This document shows positions 51,933-63,180 of a DNA stretch of 64,000 nucleotides, in pieces. The position numbers were made by a program, and so were the translations under genes. The notes under the pieces are model-generated. The model worked only from the letters and a program-made list of their open reading frames with translations. It did no database searches and was not told the DNA's origin. Positions within the stretch are counted from its first letter, which is position 1; every line of letters starts with the position of its first letter. Source of the stretch: Erinaceus europaeus (Eukaryota; Chordata; Mammalia; Eulipotyphla; Erinaceidae); the NCBI RefSeq assembly GCF_950295315.1, contig NC_080168.1, positions 71,600,008 through 71,664,007 on the forward strand, written 5' to 3'.

Positions 51933-52085
51933 CTCTATACATACATATCCCTCTCTATCTCTCACCCTTTAACAGAAAGGAAGAAAAAAGGAAAAAAAAA
52001 TAACCACCAGGAACAATGGTTTTTGCTGTATAGGCACTGAACCCCAGTGATAACTCTGCTGGCATCATATGGCATCATAATTACC
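51718..52085 (+). mobile_element. SINE type 2, long form, with (CT)n(AT)n expansion
   Basis: GACAGGTGGAGCCTCACCCA head, ATTTAAGCCCCCAATCCCCA, CACCTGCAGTGGAGAAG, then a (CT)n(AT)n array at 51841-51928, then the extension ACCACCAGGAACAATGG and CAGTGATAACTCTGCTGGCA. Confidence 0.85.
51841..51928. repeat. (CT)n(AT)n compound microsatellite
   Basis: CT array passing directly into an AT array, inside a SINE. Confidence 0.97.
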
Positions 52086-52739
52086 ACCACCACTACCATC
52101 ATCATTGTCATCATCTCCCTAGGAGTGAAGTTCTCATCCTGGAGGGAAAATCTATGGCACAGTACATGACACTGAATGTTGTCACGATATCGCATCTATT
52201 AGCTGAGACTCTGTCTGATCTAATATTTTGTTTTTAGCAATTTAGCTCACCAAACCAAAGACACCAACACATTTACCAAGTTCTCACTCCTATTCTCACT
52301 CTATATCACTTCTAAGCTCCAGTCTAAGAGTGAGATGGTTTTTGGAGATGTGAGTGTACCATTGTCTGAGGTAGCTAGGATTTGAATAAACCTTTGTGCT
52401 CTTACCCACAGAAACTACTTCTTAGAACTAGCAAGTGAATTCAGTGAAGTTGCACGATACAAACAAATTGCATCATTACACTTTTTTTTTCAAAAAGGGA
52501 AACAACTTACTTATAATATCATCAAACATTTTTGAAAAATGGTATGGGTATAAAATGGAGCCAACCCACACAAAGCAAGTTCCTAGATGATGGAGTGGTG
52601 GTGTGGTGTCTGTCCTTCGATCTCTTTTGCTTCCTCTGCCTCTCCTCCTCTCTTTCCAAAATAAAAAGAATGGAAAAAGTTGGCCTGGAAGCAATAGAAT
52701 TTTATGTGCAAAGAACCCCAACACATCCCCCCACAAAAA
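52086..52739. other. No gene; possible SINE remnant
   Basis: 52575-52690 has GATGGAGTGGTGGTGTGGTG and a CT-rich end similar to the module of the 32285 SINE. The rest is unidentified. Confidence 0.35.
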
Positions 52740-52859
52740 AATAATAAAATGTTGTAGCCCCCATGGAAAAGAATTTTATGGTTTCTCAGAAAGCTAACAT
52801 AGCATTGATTTATGGCCTACCAATTGTATTCCTAAGTATATGCCTTTAAAAATTGAAAA

Positions 52860-53152
52860 TAGGGAGTCAGGTAGTAGCGGCAGTGGGTTAAGCGCACGTG
52901 GTACAAAGCGCAAGGACCAGCGTAAGGATCCCGGTTGGAGCCCCCGGTTCCCCACCTGTAGGGGAGTCGCTTCACAGGCAGTGAAGCAGGTCTGCAGGTG
53001 TCTATCTCTCCCCCTCTTTGTCTTCCTCTCCTCTCTCCATTTCTGTCTGTCCTATCCAACAACAATGACATCAATAACAACAATAATAACTACAACAATA
53101 AAACAGCAAGGGTCACAAAAGATAAATAAATATGAAAAAACACACAAAAAAT
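52860..53152 (+). mobile_element. SINE type 1, first of two at one site
   Basis: AGTCAGGTAGTAGCGGCAGT head, GCGCACGTGGTACAAAGCG, CACCTGTAGGGGAGTCGC, CAACAATGACATCAATAAC tail. Flanked by AAAAATTGAAAA at 52848-52859 and 53153-53164. Confidence 0.94.
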
Positions 53153-53167
53153 AAAAATTGAAAACAG

Positions 53168-53498
53168 TGGGGGGTGGTAGGTGGTAGCACACTGAGGTAA
53201 GGGCACATGGAGTGAAGCACAAGGACCAGTACAAGGATCCTGGTTCAAGCTGCCTACTCCCCACCTGCATGGGGGTCTCTTTACAAGCAGTGAAGCAGGT
53301 CTGCAGGTGTCAGTCTTTCTCTCTCCCCCTCTGTCTTTCCCTCCTCTCTCAATTTCTCTCTTTCCCATACAACAACAACAGCAGTCACAACAATAACAAT
53401 AACAACAAGGGCAACAAAGTGGGAAAAATGGCCTCCAAGAGCTGTGGATTCATAGTGTAGGCACCAAGCCCCAGCAATAACCCTAGAGGCAAAAAAAC
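53168..53498 (+). mobile_element. SINE type 1, long form, second at the same site
   Basis: GGTGGTAGCACACTGAGGTA head, CACATGGAGTGAAGCAC, CACCTGCATGGGGGTCTC, CAACAACAACAGCAGTC tail, extension GGCCTCCAAGAGCTGTGGAT and CAGCAATAACCCTAGAGGC. Flanked by AAAAATTGAAAACAG at 53153-53167 and 53499-53513 (15/15). Confidence 0.95.
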
Positions 53499-54020
53499 AA
53501 AAATTGAAAACAGGAATTTAAATGGGTACTCACCCATGAATGTTCAATAGTATTAGTCATTACTGAAAAGATGGGAGTAGAGTGTTCACTATCAGATGAA
53601 TAGTTTTGGGAAAATGTGGTATGTGTGTATTTAGTAGCATATTACCCATATATAAAAAGGAATGGTGTGTTGACTCATGCTACAACATGAATAAACCTTG
53701 GAAACACTATACTGAGTGAAATCAGTCATAGACAAAGGACTACAGATGATGGGATTTCACTTACAAGAAATATTTAGTCTAGGCAAATTTGCAGAGATTG
53801 GAAGCAGATTATAAATGCTGTCAGGGAATGAGGAGAGGAGGAATGGGAAAATGATTACTAATGTATGCATAATTTGTGATTGGGATGATGCAAATGTTTA
53901 TGGAAATAAAAGTGATGCTTTCACAATACCATGAATACAATTTATGCAGACTTAAGATTACATGCTTGAATTTATGAATATGAATGGTTCAATGCCTACT
54001 TTTTTACTACACAGAGAAAT

Positions 54021-54915
54021 TAAAAAAAATAAAGAAACAAACAAAAAAGCTAAGAAGTAAATCTGGACAAATCATCCAGAAAATAGAACAAAAGATTAAA
54101 AAAAGAGATAAAGCACGGGGGGAAATATTTTTAGAACAAGAGATTCAAAATTAACAAGCAAAGATTCTAGGGAGAGCAGATTTAGGGGGAAGTGGTGTTA
54201 AGAAATGCCTCTCAAGCCAGTCCCCAGCTAGACTGGAACTACAGAACATTGCAATTCCAAAGAAGACCATAAGTGCTTTTTGAAAGGATATATGAGATTG
54301 AATACAAAGAATAAGGCATGAGACAAGCATTGTGAAAAGGAACTTCTGCTCAAGACAGAAAAAGCAGCCCAAATGTCTCTCACTCCTTAGTAATGAAAAT
54401 AGAAATTTTTCTTGGACCCATTTGAGGACTAAGATCACAAAGCCATACAGTAAACTAAATTCCAACGAGGCACTAGCCCTTCCAAGAAGAGATGAACATA
54501 GCAACAGACTCATCTTTGGCTGAGGAGAAGGAGATGGTTGCCAAGTGGAGAAGAAGAAGTCAGCAAAAACAAGTGAGGACATTCTTAAAGGCCGTGTATG
54601 AACAAGCAGGTCAGTTTTGAGAAACTAGTGACTCTAGGTACAGGGAGAGTCTTCACTCACTTGCAGTCTTATTCCCATGAATCTCTACCAAGTTACTCCT
54701 TTATATGGATACTGGACACAGGACCTTAAGTTCTTTCTGGAAGCATAGGCCTGCAGAAAACTAGGCGGCCACTGGAGGATAGTTGCTTCCTCCCCTTCTC
54801 AAACACTTTTCAGTTGAGAAGCAGAAATTATTGGGGGGCATCGGGGTGCAGCATACCTTCTGCCTGTTACTTCTGGAGAGGAACAGAAACAGGCTCTCTC
54901 CTGCTGGGAAAAGGT
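54021..54915 (+). other. Unidentified; possibly old L1 5' region
   Basis: A-rich, low-CpG sequence with no open frame of note. Words such as CATCCAGAAAATAGAACAAAAG recall old L1 5' regions. The minus-strand 143-codon frame (54151-54582) is not supported by any domain. Confidence 0.35.
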
Positions 54916-54931
54916 AGAAGTAAAATCCATT

Positions 54932-55726
54932 TCAGGAACCTCCCACTTCCTCTTTAGAGCCTATATTTCCCCCAGTCCTGGAACCTCTAGGGTGGGACTC
55001 ACTTTCCTGCATACTTCTCTCAGTTCATACCAAATGATATTGCATCTGCCGATCCCAACCTAATCAACGCAATGAGTACTACCTCAGCATGCTTCACTTC
55101 AGACTGTGTCCAGAGACTTCAGGCATGGAATGTCAACCCTTGGATCCACCTGCATATCAGATTTCAGGCTCAGGCAAAAAACCCCAAAACACTAGTACAG
55201 CCACAGGCCCTTTGGAATATAACTAAAATATGCCTACTAGCTATCTACAAAACAGAGACCCCTGCCCCACAACTCTTCACCTGCACTATTCCAGCCTTTG
55301 GGTCCATGATTGGTCAACAATTTGTTTGGCTTTGTATGTTAACTCTCTTTTCAGCCACCAGGTTCCAGATGCTAGCAGGATGTCAACCAGACTTCCCTGG
55401 ACAGACAACCCCACCAATGTGTCCTGCAGCTCTGCTTCCCCAGAGCCCTTCCCCACTATGGAAAGAGAGAGACAGGCTGGGAGTATGGATCGACCTGTCA
55501 ATGCCCATGTTCAGCGGGGAAGTAATTACAGTATGCCAGACCTTCCACCTTCTGCATCCCACAATGACCTTGGGTCCATACTCCCAGAGGGTTAAAGAAT
55601 AGGAAAGCTATCAGGGGAGGGGATGGGATACAGAGTTCTGGTGGTGGGAATTGTGTGAAGTTGTACCCCTCTTATCCTATGCTTTAGTCAATGTTTCCTT
55701 TTTATAAATAAAAATTTTTTTAAAAA
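54932..55726 (+). mobile_element. R1 retroposon, internally deleted, TSD
   Basis: TSD AGAAGTAAAATCCATT (54916-54931) against AGAAGTAAAACCCATT (55727-55742). It carries the far 5' region (GGAACCTCTAGGGTGGGACT, ACCAAATGATATTGCATCTG), then jumps after GGAATGTCAACCCT straight to TGGATCCACCTGCATATCAG, lacking about 0.8-0.9 kb present in other copies, and ends in the usual 3' end. The 176- and 121-codon frames are R1 frames without domains. Confidence 0.92.
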
Positions 55727-55742
55727 AGAAGTAAAACCCATT

Positions 55743-56469
55743 GTGGAAGAGGGAGAGAGATGTCTGGAGTCCAGTATCCTGCTCTCTAAAAGGACTTTAC
55801 AACTGAGTGGGCATGACATAGCCACTCAAGTCCAAAGTCAAGTACTGACAGTTGGGTTGGCAAGGGGATGAGGAAGCTTAAGCTAAGTGCATAGGAGCTG
55901 CCTAAGATTGGAACAGAACACAGAGGATCCTGCATCAGCCCGACCCCAAGTAACAGCCACCCACCAGGGGAGACTCAAGGTCATGCACTATGGTGCAACA
56001 ATGCAGAGCGGGCTGAACAGTGAAAAGGGGCAGGAGAACTAAAACTAAACCTTCTGGTTTCTGACTCCCCTTTCTAAGCTCAAGGTATAATAGCAGCTCA
56101 TCAAGGCCTCTGGTACATGGAAGTTCGTGACTGGATCATTAAAACTTAAGCCCAGCTTAACTCCAGACCAGCTCTACTCAACACTCAGGCCTGCCAGAAA
56201 AAGCAGCCTGCCCACTTCTGGGAACAAATATTATTTACTTAAGTCTCTGCAGTTCCAGTTCCAGTGACCCAAATTCAATCAAAAATTACAAGACACACAC
56301 AAGGCTAGGGAAAGAAAAGCCAAAGAAGATTCAGTGATTACCCAGTTGTTGTAGTGCTCAGAATAAGACTTAAAAATACCTGATTTCAGAACCAGGCATG
56401 TGGGGGGTGGGGGTAGGGAGGTGGTAGACAGTGACACAATTATAAAATAAATAAATCTTAAAAACACAT
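55743..56469 (+). other. Unidentified; possibly old L1 5' UTR
   Basis: CCAAATTCAATCAAAAATTACAAGACACAC-like sequence near 56268 (here split to the first words: CAAATTCAATCAAAAATTAC) recalls mammalian L1 5' regions. It is continuous with 54021-54915 before the R1 insertion. A type 4-like SINE tail may lie at 56400-56460. Confidence 0.4.
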
Positions 56470-56960
56470 TTTTTTCATTTTCGTTAGTGATTTAATAATG
56501 ATTAGAAGATTGTAAGATAACAGGGGTACAATTCCACACAGTTCCCACCACTAGAGTTCTGTGTCCCATCCCTTCCACTGGAAGCTTCCCTGTTCTTTAT
56601 CCCTCTCTGGAAGTATGAACCAAAATTCTTTATGGGGTACAGAGGTGGAAAGTCTGGCTTCTTTAATTGCTTCTCTGCTGGACATAGGTGTTGGCCGGTC
56701 AGTCCATACCCCAAGAGCTCTGGAGAGATGAGGTTCAGGGACACATTGATGAGGTCATCTTTCTAGGGAAGTCAGGATGGAATTAGCATCTGCAACTTGG
56801 TGGCTTTGCCCCAGGGGCTCCAGGCAAGGACTCCAACTGGAGATGGTGAGTTGTGCTGTCCTCATGTGGGAAGCAGTTGCTAGAACAAGGACTGTTTCAT
56901 TTACCTTCAGCAGAGCATGCTATCAGCTGGCAGTAACAACCAGGGAACAAGATACAACCA
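56470..56960 (-). mobile_element. R1 retroposon, older form
   Basis: Minus strand from the 3' end: TTAGTGATTTAATAATGATT, ACAGGGGTACAATTCCACAC, CCACCACTAGAGTTCTGTG, TCTCTGGAAGTATGAACC, CTTTAATTGCTTCTCTGC, GGGACACATTGATGAGGTC. The 5' limit is unclear. Confidence 0.75.
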
Positions 56961-57039
56961 TTTCTGACTCTGAACCAGACTGTCATGGCCACAAACAAAC
57001 ACATTTTTAATGGAAAGATAATCTGTGGTCATGGTTGGA

Positions 57040-58570
57040 CAACTTGACATCATTATAATGGTTTTATTATAAAAAAAATCATAAATTTAAAGTTAAACCT
57101 CTAAGGTTCCAGTGGCATCCTTCACAGAAATAAAACAAACAAAAAAAATCATGAAATGTATTTGGCGCTCCAGAATATCCTGAAAGCACAGCCCTTCTAA
57201 AATAATAATAATGATAATAATAATAATTACAGAAATTATAGTATCTTGTTACCTGATTCAAAGTATATGGCAAAGCAAATATGATTAAAATAACATGGTA
57301 TTGGAGTTAAACCAGACACACAGATCAATGGAGCAAGGCAGAATGCCTAAAAATAAAACCACAAAAAGATTCACAGGTTCTCCACAAAGAAGTCAAGAGC
57401 CTATAATAGAAAAAGGAAAGCCTCTTCCATAAATAATATCAGGGGCCAGGTGGTATTGCATCCAAATGAGGACACATGTCATCATGTGCAAGGACCTGGG
57501 CTCAAGTCCCCTGGTCCCCACCTGCAGGAGGAAAGCTTCATGAGTGGTGAAGCAGTGCTACAGGTATCTCTTCTTCCTCTCTCTCTTTCTCTCTCCCCTT
57601 CTCAATTTATCTATCAATTAAAATATTAATTTTTAAAAGAATGTTTAAAAACAAATAAATGGTGTCAGACAAACTGGAGAGTCACATGTCAAGGAACAAG
57701 ACTAGACTACTATATAATCTATGCATGAAAAGGAATTCAAAATGGAGTGAAAACTTGAATGTTAAGTCCTGAAACCACAAAACACATAGAAGAAAGAACA
57801 TGCTCCTTGACATTGGCTTTGAGATGTATTTGGGAACTCAACCCCAGTGGAAAGGGATATAAAAGCAAAAATCAGCAGGGTTATATCAAGATAAAAGGCT
57901 TCCACAGAGCAAAAGACACTTGACACAAGAGAAACTTTTCAAAACGAAGGCACCCTACTGAATGGGAGAAGATAATTACATAGAGTAATTCCAACAAGGG
58001 ATATTTAAAGAACTCATAAAACTCAACTGTCAAAAACAAACTAGTTAACAAATGAACAGAAGGTCTAAATCGAAGTTTCTCCAAAGGAGACAAGCCCATG
58101 CCCTGTAGGCATATGAAGAGGTGCTCAGCAGCTCTCATAGTTCAGGGCACTCAAGTCAAAACAACAATTACCCACATACCTGAGAGGTGGAGAGTGCATG
58201 GCAGGAATGGGGGCCTTGCATACTGTTGGTGGGTCTACATATTGATGTGGCTTGCTGGAAAACATTTGTTCTTGAGAAAATTAAAAATGGAAGTTCAGCC
58301 AGTCAGTTAAGTCATTTTTGTGTCTTTACCTCGGGAATACCAAAACACTGATCTGAAGAGTTATGTGCACACCAATGTTTATCACAACATTATACACAGT
58401 AGTCAAGAGCTGGAAAAACTTAAGTGCCCACTGATGGAAGAATGGCTGAAGAACTTTGAATGCTCACACAAGAGAAGACTGTTTAGCTACAACAGAGAAG
58501 AGGAAACCTAACAAGCACCATATTATCCCACTCATTTGTGGCAAATACAGAAAACAAATAAATGGATAAG
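57040..58570 (+). mobile_element. Old L1 ORF2, 3' third, split by a SINE
   Basis: Order of landmarks follows L1 ORF2: MKCIWRSRIS-like reading at 57150, ATGGTATTGGAGTTAAACC and AGATCAATGGAGCAAGGC near 57295-57340, ATAAAAGGCTTCCACAGAGC at 57890, GAATGGGAGAAGATAATTAC at 57960, TGTTGGTGGGTCTACATATTG at 58220, CCACTGATGGAAGAATGGC at 58430. Frames are broken throughout. Confidence 0.88.
57445..57650 (+). mobile_element. SINE type 2 inside old L1
   Basis: GGGCCAGGTGGTATTGCATC head, ATCATGTGCAAGGACCTGGG, CACCTGCAGGAGGAAAGC, CATGAGTGGTGAAGCAGTGC, CT-rich end and A/T-rich tail. Confidence 0.93.
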
Positions 58571-58574
58571 TTAA

Positions 58575-58632
58575 AAGCTTTAATGGGGGGGAAAAAGAGA
58601 GAGGGAGAGAAGGAGGGAGGGAGATAGGGGCA

Positions 58633-58670
<38 letters not shown>

Positions 58671-58770
58671 AAAGCACTGTGCAGTTCTGACTTGGTGATA
58701 CCAAGGATAGAGCACCAGAGCCTCAGGCATGTAAGTACTGTGCTCTGACACTGAGATATTTCCTCAGTTC
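58575..58770 (-). mobile_element. Diverged SINE with (GA)n
   Basis: GA-rich array at 58593-58672, then AAGCACTGTGCAGTTCTGAC and CACCAGAGCCTCAGGCATGT, AGTACTGTGCTCTGACACTG on plus, i.e. a minus-strand type 3-like head. Confidence 0.65.
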
Positions 58771-58814
58771 CAAAACTACATTAAAAAATAGTAAACATTT
58801 AGATCATAAGGCCA

Positions 58815-59010
58815 TTTATGGAGGCAAGAAAGATGGGTCAGTGGAGCAAAAGGAAGAAAGTGTATAGTGAATTGGACTTTTTAAAGTCTACAGAGAGAAC
58901 TTTCATGTTCAGCCTAGTATGATCCCAAGCATGGTAAACGTTGGAGTATTGATCTCGTTCTCTCTCTGTCTCTCAACAATAAATAAATATATCTTTAAAA
59001 GAGGGAGGGA
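58815..59010 (+). mobile_element. Diverged SINE, type 4-like
   Basis: AAGATGGGTCAGTGGAGCAA head, ATGATCCCAAGCATGG, CTCTGTCTCTCAACAATAAAT and AATATATC tail. Confidence 0.55.
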
Positions 59011-59044
59011 TATAGGAAAGGAAGGAGAGAGACCAAAATATCTT

Positions 59045-59285
59045 TGGGCCAGGTGATGACTCAACAAGCTCTAGAGCACAGGCTCAAGTTCCCAGTCCCC
59101 AACTGCAAGGGTTAATCTTCAAGAGCAGTGAAGCAGTGCTATAGGTGTCTCCTCTCTGCCTATCTTCCTCTTTCTATTTCTCTCTGTCTCTCACTTTCTA
59201 CCAAAACAAAGATGGCTGCTAGGAGCAGTGGAGTTGCTGTGCATGTAGCCCCAGTGATAACCCTGGTGACAATAAAAAGAAAATT
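59045..59285 (+). mobile_element. SINE type 2, long form
   Basis: GGGCCAGGTGATGACTCAAC head, CAAGTTCCCAGTCCCCAACT, AGCAGTGAAGCAGTGCTATA, extension GGCTGCTAGGAGCAGTGGAG and CAGTGATAACCCTGGTGAC. Confidence 0.87.
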
Positions 59286-59529
59286 TAATTAATTTTAAAA
59301 TTTGCCTTGGTGTGCTTAGATGTTTAAGGTTGAGGCACCTCTCCTCTGGCTGTACCTGTTGGTCTGGCTCAGAGCAGGCTGCTGTCACTATATGGAACAG
59401 GAAGTCAACTTCTGTCCCTCTGCCCCATCTGCTTCATCTCCCCTGACCTCCATTTGTCCTATTCTCCAGTCAAGCCCTTTTCAGAACCAGACCAGCAGCA
59501 GAGGCTGAGATGGGTATAGTTGACGATTT
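59286..59529. other. No gene recognised
   Basis: Short unique-looking stretch. A 62-codon open frame without features. Confidence 0.35.
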
Positions 59530-59800
59530 CAAAAAATATTTATTTACCACTGAGATTATAGCTGGAGCTTGATGCCTACATGACTCTGCCACTTCTGGTG
59601 GCAATCTTTTTTTGATAGACAGTAAGAGACAGAGAGAGATGGAAGAGAAAGAAAGGCAGAGAAGGAGGGAGAAAGTGATAGAAAGACAGACACCTACAGC
59701 ATTGCTCCACTGCTCATAAAACTTCCCAGAAGCAGATGGGCAGTGGGGTCTTGAACCATGGAAATGTGTGGGCTACTGGGTATGCTACCACCCAGTCATA
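59530..59800 (-). mobile_element. SINE type 2, long form
   Basis: Minus strand: TATTTATTTACCACTGAGAT, TGCCTACATGACTCTGCCAC, GATAGACAGTAAGAGACAGA, CATTGCTCCACTGCTCATAA, TGGGTATGCTACCACCCAG. Confidence 0.82.
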
Positions 59801-60344
59801 ACACTTGCCCCCAGGAGAAGTAGTCTCAATTTTAGACTACTCGAATGGCATGAAGAGAAGGTTCGAGGCCATTAGAAAGTTGCTTGACCCAAATAGCCAT
59901 GCTGATAAGTCACCAGCCAGCTGCCTCACAGGTTCACCTCCTCAACTCCACTGCTCTTCTGCTCACTCTGTCAGCCACCCACCCACTGTGTCAGGTCTCG
60001 GACACTGTCATCACTAAACCAGCTCCACCTCCAGAACCTTCCGGCTGCAGGTACTTCTTGGGACAAGAACTTTATTGACTCCTACCATTCCTATAGGTGA
60101 GACCCACAGAACCTGCTCTTCCTCCTATGATTATGAGTTCCTGTTCCTGTGCCACTCCTTGCTCTCCTAACCTCTTGCCACCCTCCGTGATCAGTCAGTC
60201 ACCTGTCACCCATCCCACTCAAAATCAAGCTCTGTAGATCCCAGGAGGTAGCCACAGCTACATTTAGGTAATAATGAGTTAAACTTGACTTCAGAATTCA
60301 AGTGGTACTCTTTCTGCTGTTTTGAAAATGTATTTTTTTTTGTT
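59801..60344. other. No gene supported
   Basis: Single-copy-like. Open frames of 64-70 codons have no domain. Confidence 0.4.
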
Positions 60345-60480
60345 TTATTTTAGAAAGAAAGGGAGTACAGAGCACTGTTCAGCTCTGAATTATGATGGTG
60401 CAGAGGACTGAACCTGGAACTCTGGAGCTTCAGGCATGAAAATCTTCTTGCAGAAACACCATGCTATCTCCTCTGCTCTG
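60345..60480 (-). mobile_element. SINE type 3
   Basis: Minus strand: AGAGCACTGTTCAGCTCTGA, GATGGTGCAGAGGACTGAAC, CTTCAGGCATGAAAATCTTC. The head ends near ATGCTATCTCCTCTGC. Confidence 0.85.
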
Positions 60481-60984
60481 TCTGTTATTTATCAGTCTTA
60501 TAGTTTTGTCTTACAACCTAAATGGATGCCATAAATAAGTGAAAAGGAATGGCTTATGCGAAAGGGTTATTGGTGAACACAATTATCCACAGAGAAGAGT
60601 TTTCAGCAGCAAATAGATTCTGAAAGTAGGTGATCATGTTCCTGCTAGGAGTTCCAGGAGCTGGCAGGAGAGCATGTTCCCATGACAACTCCAGAGAGCC
60701 GTGCAAATGAGAGGCAGCTTCTAGAACAAGGCAAGAACTCAAGAAAGCGGGACAGGATTCAATTTGAACTGTGAATGGGATCACCTGTCAAATAAAAAGA
60801 TCTAATGAAGGAACACCAGGGGTAATCCTGAAGAAGATGGATGGGCATGGGCTGTGTTTGTTGGTCTCAGCCAGGCAGAGCCAATACTTATAGGCAGTAG
60901 AGCTCCTTTTCTAAGTTGAAACAAAAGCAGGATTCTGATGCAAACTGGGACGATGATCTCATTACCAGTCCTAGTCATTTTGGA
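60481..60984. other. No gene recognised
   Basis: Single-copy-like sequence. A 76-codon minus-strand open frame without features. Confidence 0.35.
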
Positions 60985-61064
60985 GGCAATTTTTATTTAT
61001 TCTTAAAAAATACATGATTAGTGATTTTACTTTGGGTTTACAGAATTATAAGATTTCAGTTTCC

Positions 61065-61567
61065 TACTGCAAAATATATACCTGAATGCAGAAGTACACT
61101 AGAGTTTGCAGTGGGTACCTCCCTAACACTTCCTCTCCACTATTCCAAGCTTGGGATCCATGATTGCTCAACAAATTGTTTGGCTTCGTATGTTAACTCT
61201 CTTTTCAATCACCAGGTTCCAGATGCCACCAGGATGCTGGCCAGGCTTCCCTGGATTGAGGACCCCACCAATGTGTCCTGGAGCTCAGCTTCCCCAGAGA
61301 CACACCTTACTAGGGAAAAAGAGAGGCAGACTGGGAGTATGGACCGACCAGTCAACGCCCATGTTTAGAGGGGAAGCAATTACAGAAGCCAGACCTTCTA
61401 CCTTCTGCAACCCTCAATGACCCTGGGTCCATGCTCCCAGAGGGCTAGCTATCATGGGAGGGGGTGGGTTATGGAGATTGGGTGGTGGGAATTGTGTGGA
61501 GTTGTACCCCTCCTACCTTATGTTTTTGTTCATTAATCCTTTCTTAAAAAAAAAATTTTTAAAAAAA
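61065..61567 (+). mobile_element. R1 retroposon, 5'-truncated, TSD
   Basis: TSD AGATTTCAGTTTCC at 61051-61064 and 61568-61581 (14/14). Contains CCATGATTGCTCAACAAATT, CCAGATGCCACCAGGATGC, CTTACTAGGGAAAAAGAGAG, and ends GAATTGTGTGGAGTTGTACC and an A/T tail. Confidence 0.94.
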
Positions 61568-61605
61568 AGATTTCAGTTTCCATGGATCCCGCTCCCATTT
61601 CCCTC

Positions 61606-62114
61606 TGATGATTAATGGGGAGCATCCAATATGGAGGCACTTATGCCAAGATGCCTGTAGCTATCTTGTCAGCTAGCAAGCCTGCAGCCTCCTGGACCAG
61701 CAGACGAGCCTGTGAGCATCAGCACATATTAGAGATGGAGGCAGGACTGACTGTACACAGGTACCAGCACTCTCCTCCCTGCCTACCAAAGGTAGACAAC
61801 AGAGTGAAGAACATCATCCTAACATCATCCAGTGCACCACCCCCCTCCAGCAGACAGAGGGCATTTATGTCTAGAACATCTGGTCCACGCTATTCCCTTT
61901 GGACTTTTGTATGTATGACCCCTTGTCCCCTCATGAAGACCTAGCAGAACCTCTGTTGGGAGCCTTTGGTTCCTTTAGTCATTGGTCTCTCTCTCTCTCT
62001 CTCTCTCTCTCCTTCTCTCCCTCTTTTCCTCTCTCTCAGCGCAGTCTTCAAGTAAACTCTTTTTATACATAAGACTCTGCCTCTAATTTCCTCTGTTGTC
62101 CTATTACTAACCAG
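61606..62114 (+). mobile_element. LTR-like interspersed repeat, copy A
   Basis: 61866-62040 shares CTGGTCCACGCTATTCCCTT, CCCCTTGTCCCCTCATGAAG, CTCTGTTGGGAGCCTTTGG and TTTAGTCATTGG with 62957-63115. A (CT)n array lies at 61987-62020, then AGTAAACTCTTTTTATACAT, reminiscent of an LTR R/U5 with a weak polyadenylation signal. Clean TG/CA ends and a TSD are not established. Confidence 0.45.
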
Positions 62115-62460
62115 CACAGTTTTCACAAAGTCTAGGAGAGAGTGGTTGCTATTTTGTTTTTTTACAGACCATTTACTTCAGTCATTTACATTCCTCACAT
62201 GAGTGAAACTGTCTGGTAGTTGTCTTTTACTTCTTTATTTCACTGAGCCTAATCCACTCCAGTCCTTCCATTTTGTGCCAACTGAGGCAATGTCATCCTC
62301 TAAATTTCCTTGAAATTTAGTTTCATTGAATATGTAGCCTATAACTTCTTTGTCCAGTCATCTGTTGATGAGCATTTAGGTTAACTCCACATTTTAGCTG
62401 TTGTGAATAGTGCTCTGAACATACAGGCAAGTATTAATCTTTTGAATTAATGATTTCATG

Positions 62461-62774
62461 TCCAAAGGACCCTCTTTCAAAACCATGTAGATGGACAATA
62501 ATTTGAAAACTACCAAACTGGGAGACTCAACACCCAGTGGTTACCAGCATAACGGGATTGCAAATATTACAGCAGACAGCTTATGGCATTTGTACTGGAC
62601 AACCTGAGTAGGTTGCAAAGTCACAATGTTTAATGAATAATGAAATCTAGGCTTGCCTGTATATTTGTGTTTTTTTTTTTCTAGGAAACTTTCTCAGATT
62701 CTTATATTTCAGAGTTATTATGTGCTATTTGTTCAGTTTGTCTCTTTCTTTATTTTCGTCCAGGGCTTCATCAC
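62461..62774. other. No gene recognised
   Basis: AT-rich, unidentified sequence. Confidence 0.35.
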
Positions 62775-62915
62775 TTTGGGTTGACTTTTTTTTTCCAGAG
62801 AGAGACCACAGTACCAAACTTTCCTCCAGTGAAGTGGAGGCTAGGATCAAACCTGGGTCAGGCGCATGGCAAAACAGCACACTATTCAAGTGAGATATTT
62901 TGTCAACCTAATGCT
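62775..62915 (-). mobile_element. SINE type 5
   Basis: Minus strand: CCAAACTTTCCTCCAGTGAA, GAGGCTAGGATCAAACCTGG, GGCAAAACAGCACACTATTC, AAGTGAGATATTTTGTC. Confidence 0.87.
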
Positions 62916-62949
62916 TTATTTATTTCCTTTGTAACCCCAGCACCCAAGC

Positions 62950-63180
62950 TGCCCCCCTTATCAGACTGAGGACACTTATGGCTAGGACATTTGGTCCATG
63001 ACATTCCCTATGGACTTCTGTGTACCTGCCCCCTTGTCCCCTCATGAAGACCTAGCAAAAACTCTGTTGGGAGCCTTTGGTTTCTTTAGTCATTGGCCTC
63101 TTACTCTCTCTCTCAACAGCTTTCTTCAGCATCTCTTTAAAATGTTCATCTATTCATTAAACATTAAACAAGTGGCTACT
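62950..63180 (+). mobile_element. LTR-like interspersed repeat, copy B
   Basis: Second copy of the sequence at 61866-62040: TTTGGTCCATGACATTCCCT, CCCCTTGTCCCCTCATGAAG, ACTCTGTTGGGAGCCTTTGG, TTTAGTCATTGGCC, then a CT-rich run. The end diverges after about 63150. Confidence 0.5.

Larger units (their letters stand above)
52740..54020 (+). mobile_element. Old L1 3' region split by two SINEs
   Basis: 52750-52860 and 53514-54020 are parts of one old L1 ORF2/3' UTR: TATGGCCTACCAATTGTATTCC, CCATGAATGTTCAATAG, AATGGTGTGTTGACTCATG, CTACAACATGAATAAACCTTG, ACTGAGTGAAATCAGTCA. Confidence 0.85.
60985..62460 (-). mobile_element. Old L1 3' region, split by R1 and an LTR-like repeat
   Basis: 60985-61064 and 61568-61605 are the L1 3' end on minus. 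62115-62460 continues with TTTTCACAAAGTCTAGGAG, GTGAAACTGTCTGGTAGTTG, TCCTTCCATTTTGTGCC, CATCTGTTGATGAGCATTTAG, parallel to 3085-3513. Inserted material lies between. Confidence 0.65.

Noticed and set aside
54151..54582. 143-codon minus-strand open frame rich in Phe, Leu and Ser
   Set aside because: Antisense of A-rich probable L1-derived DNA. The hydrophobic look comes from T-rich codons.
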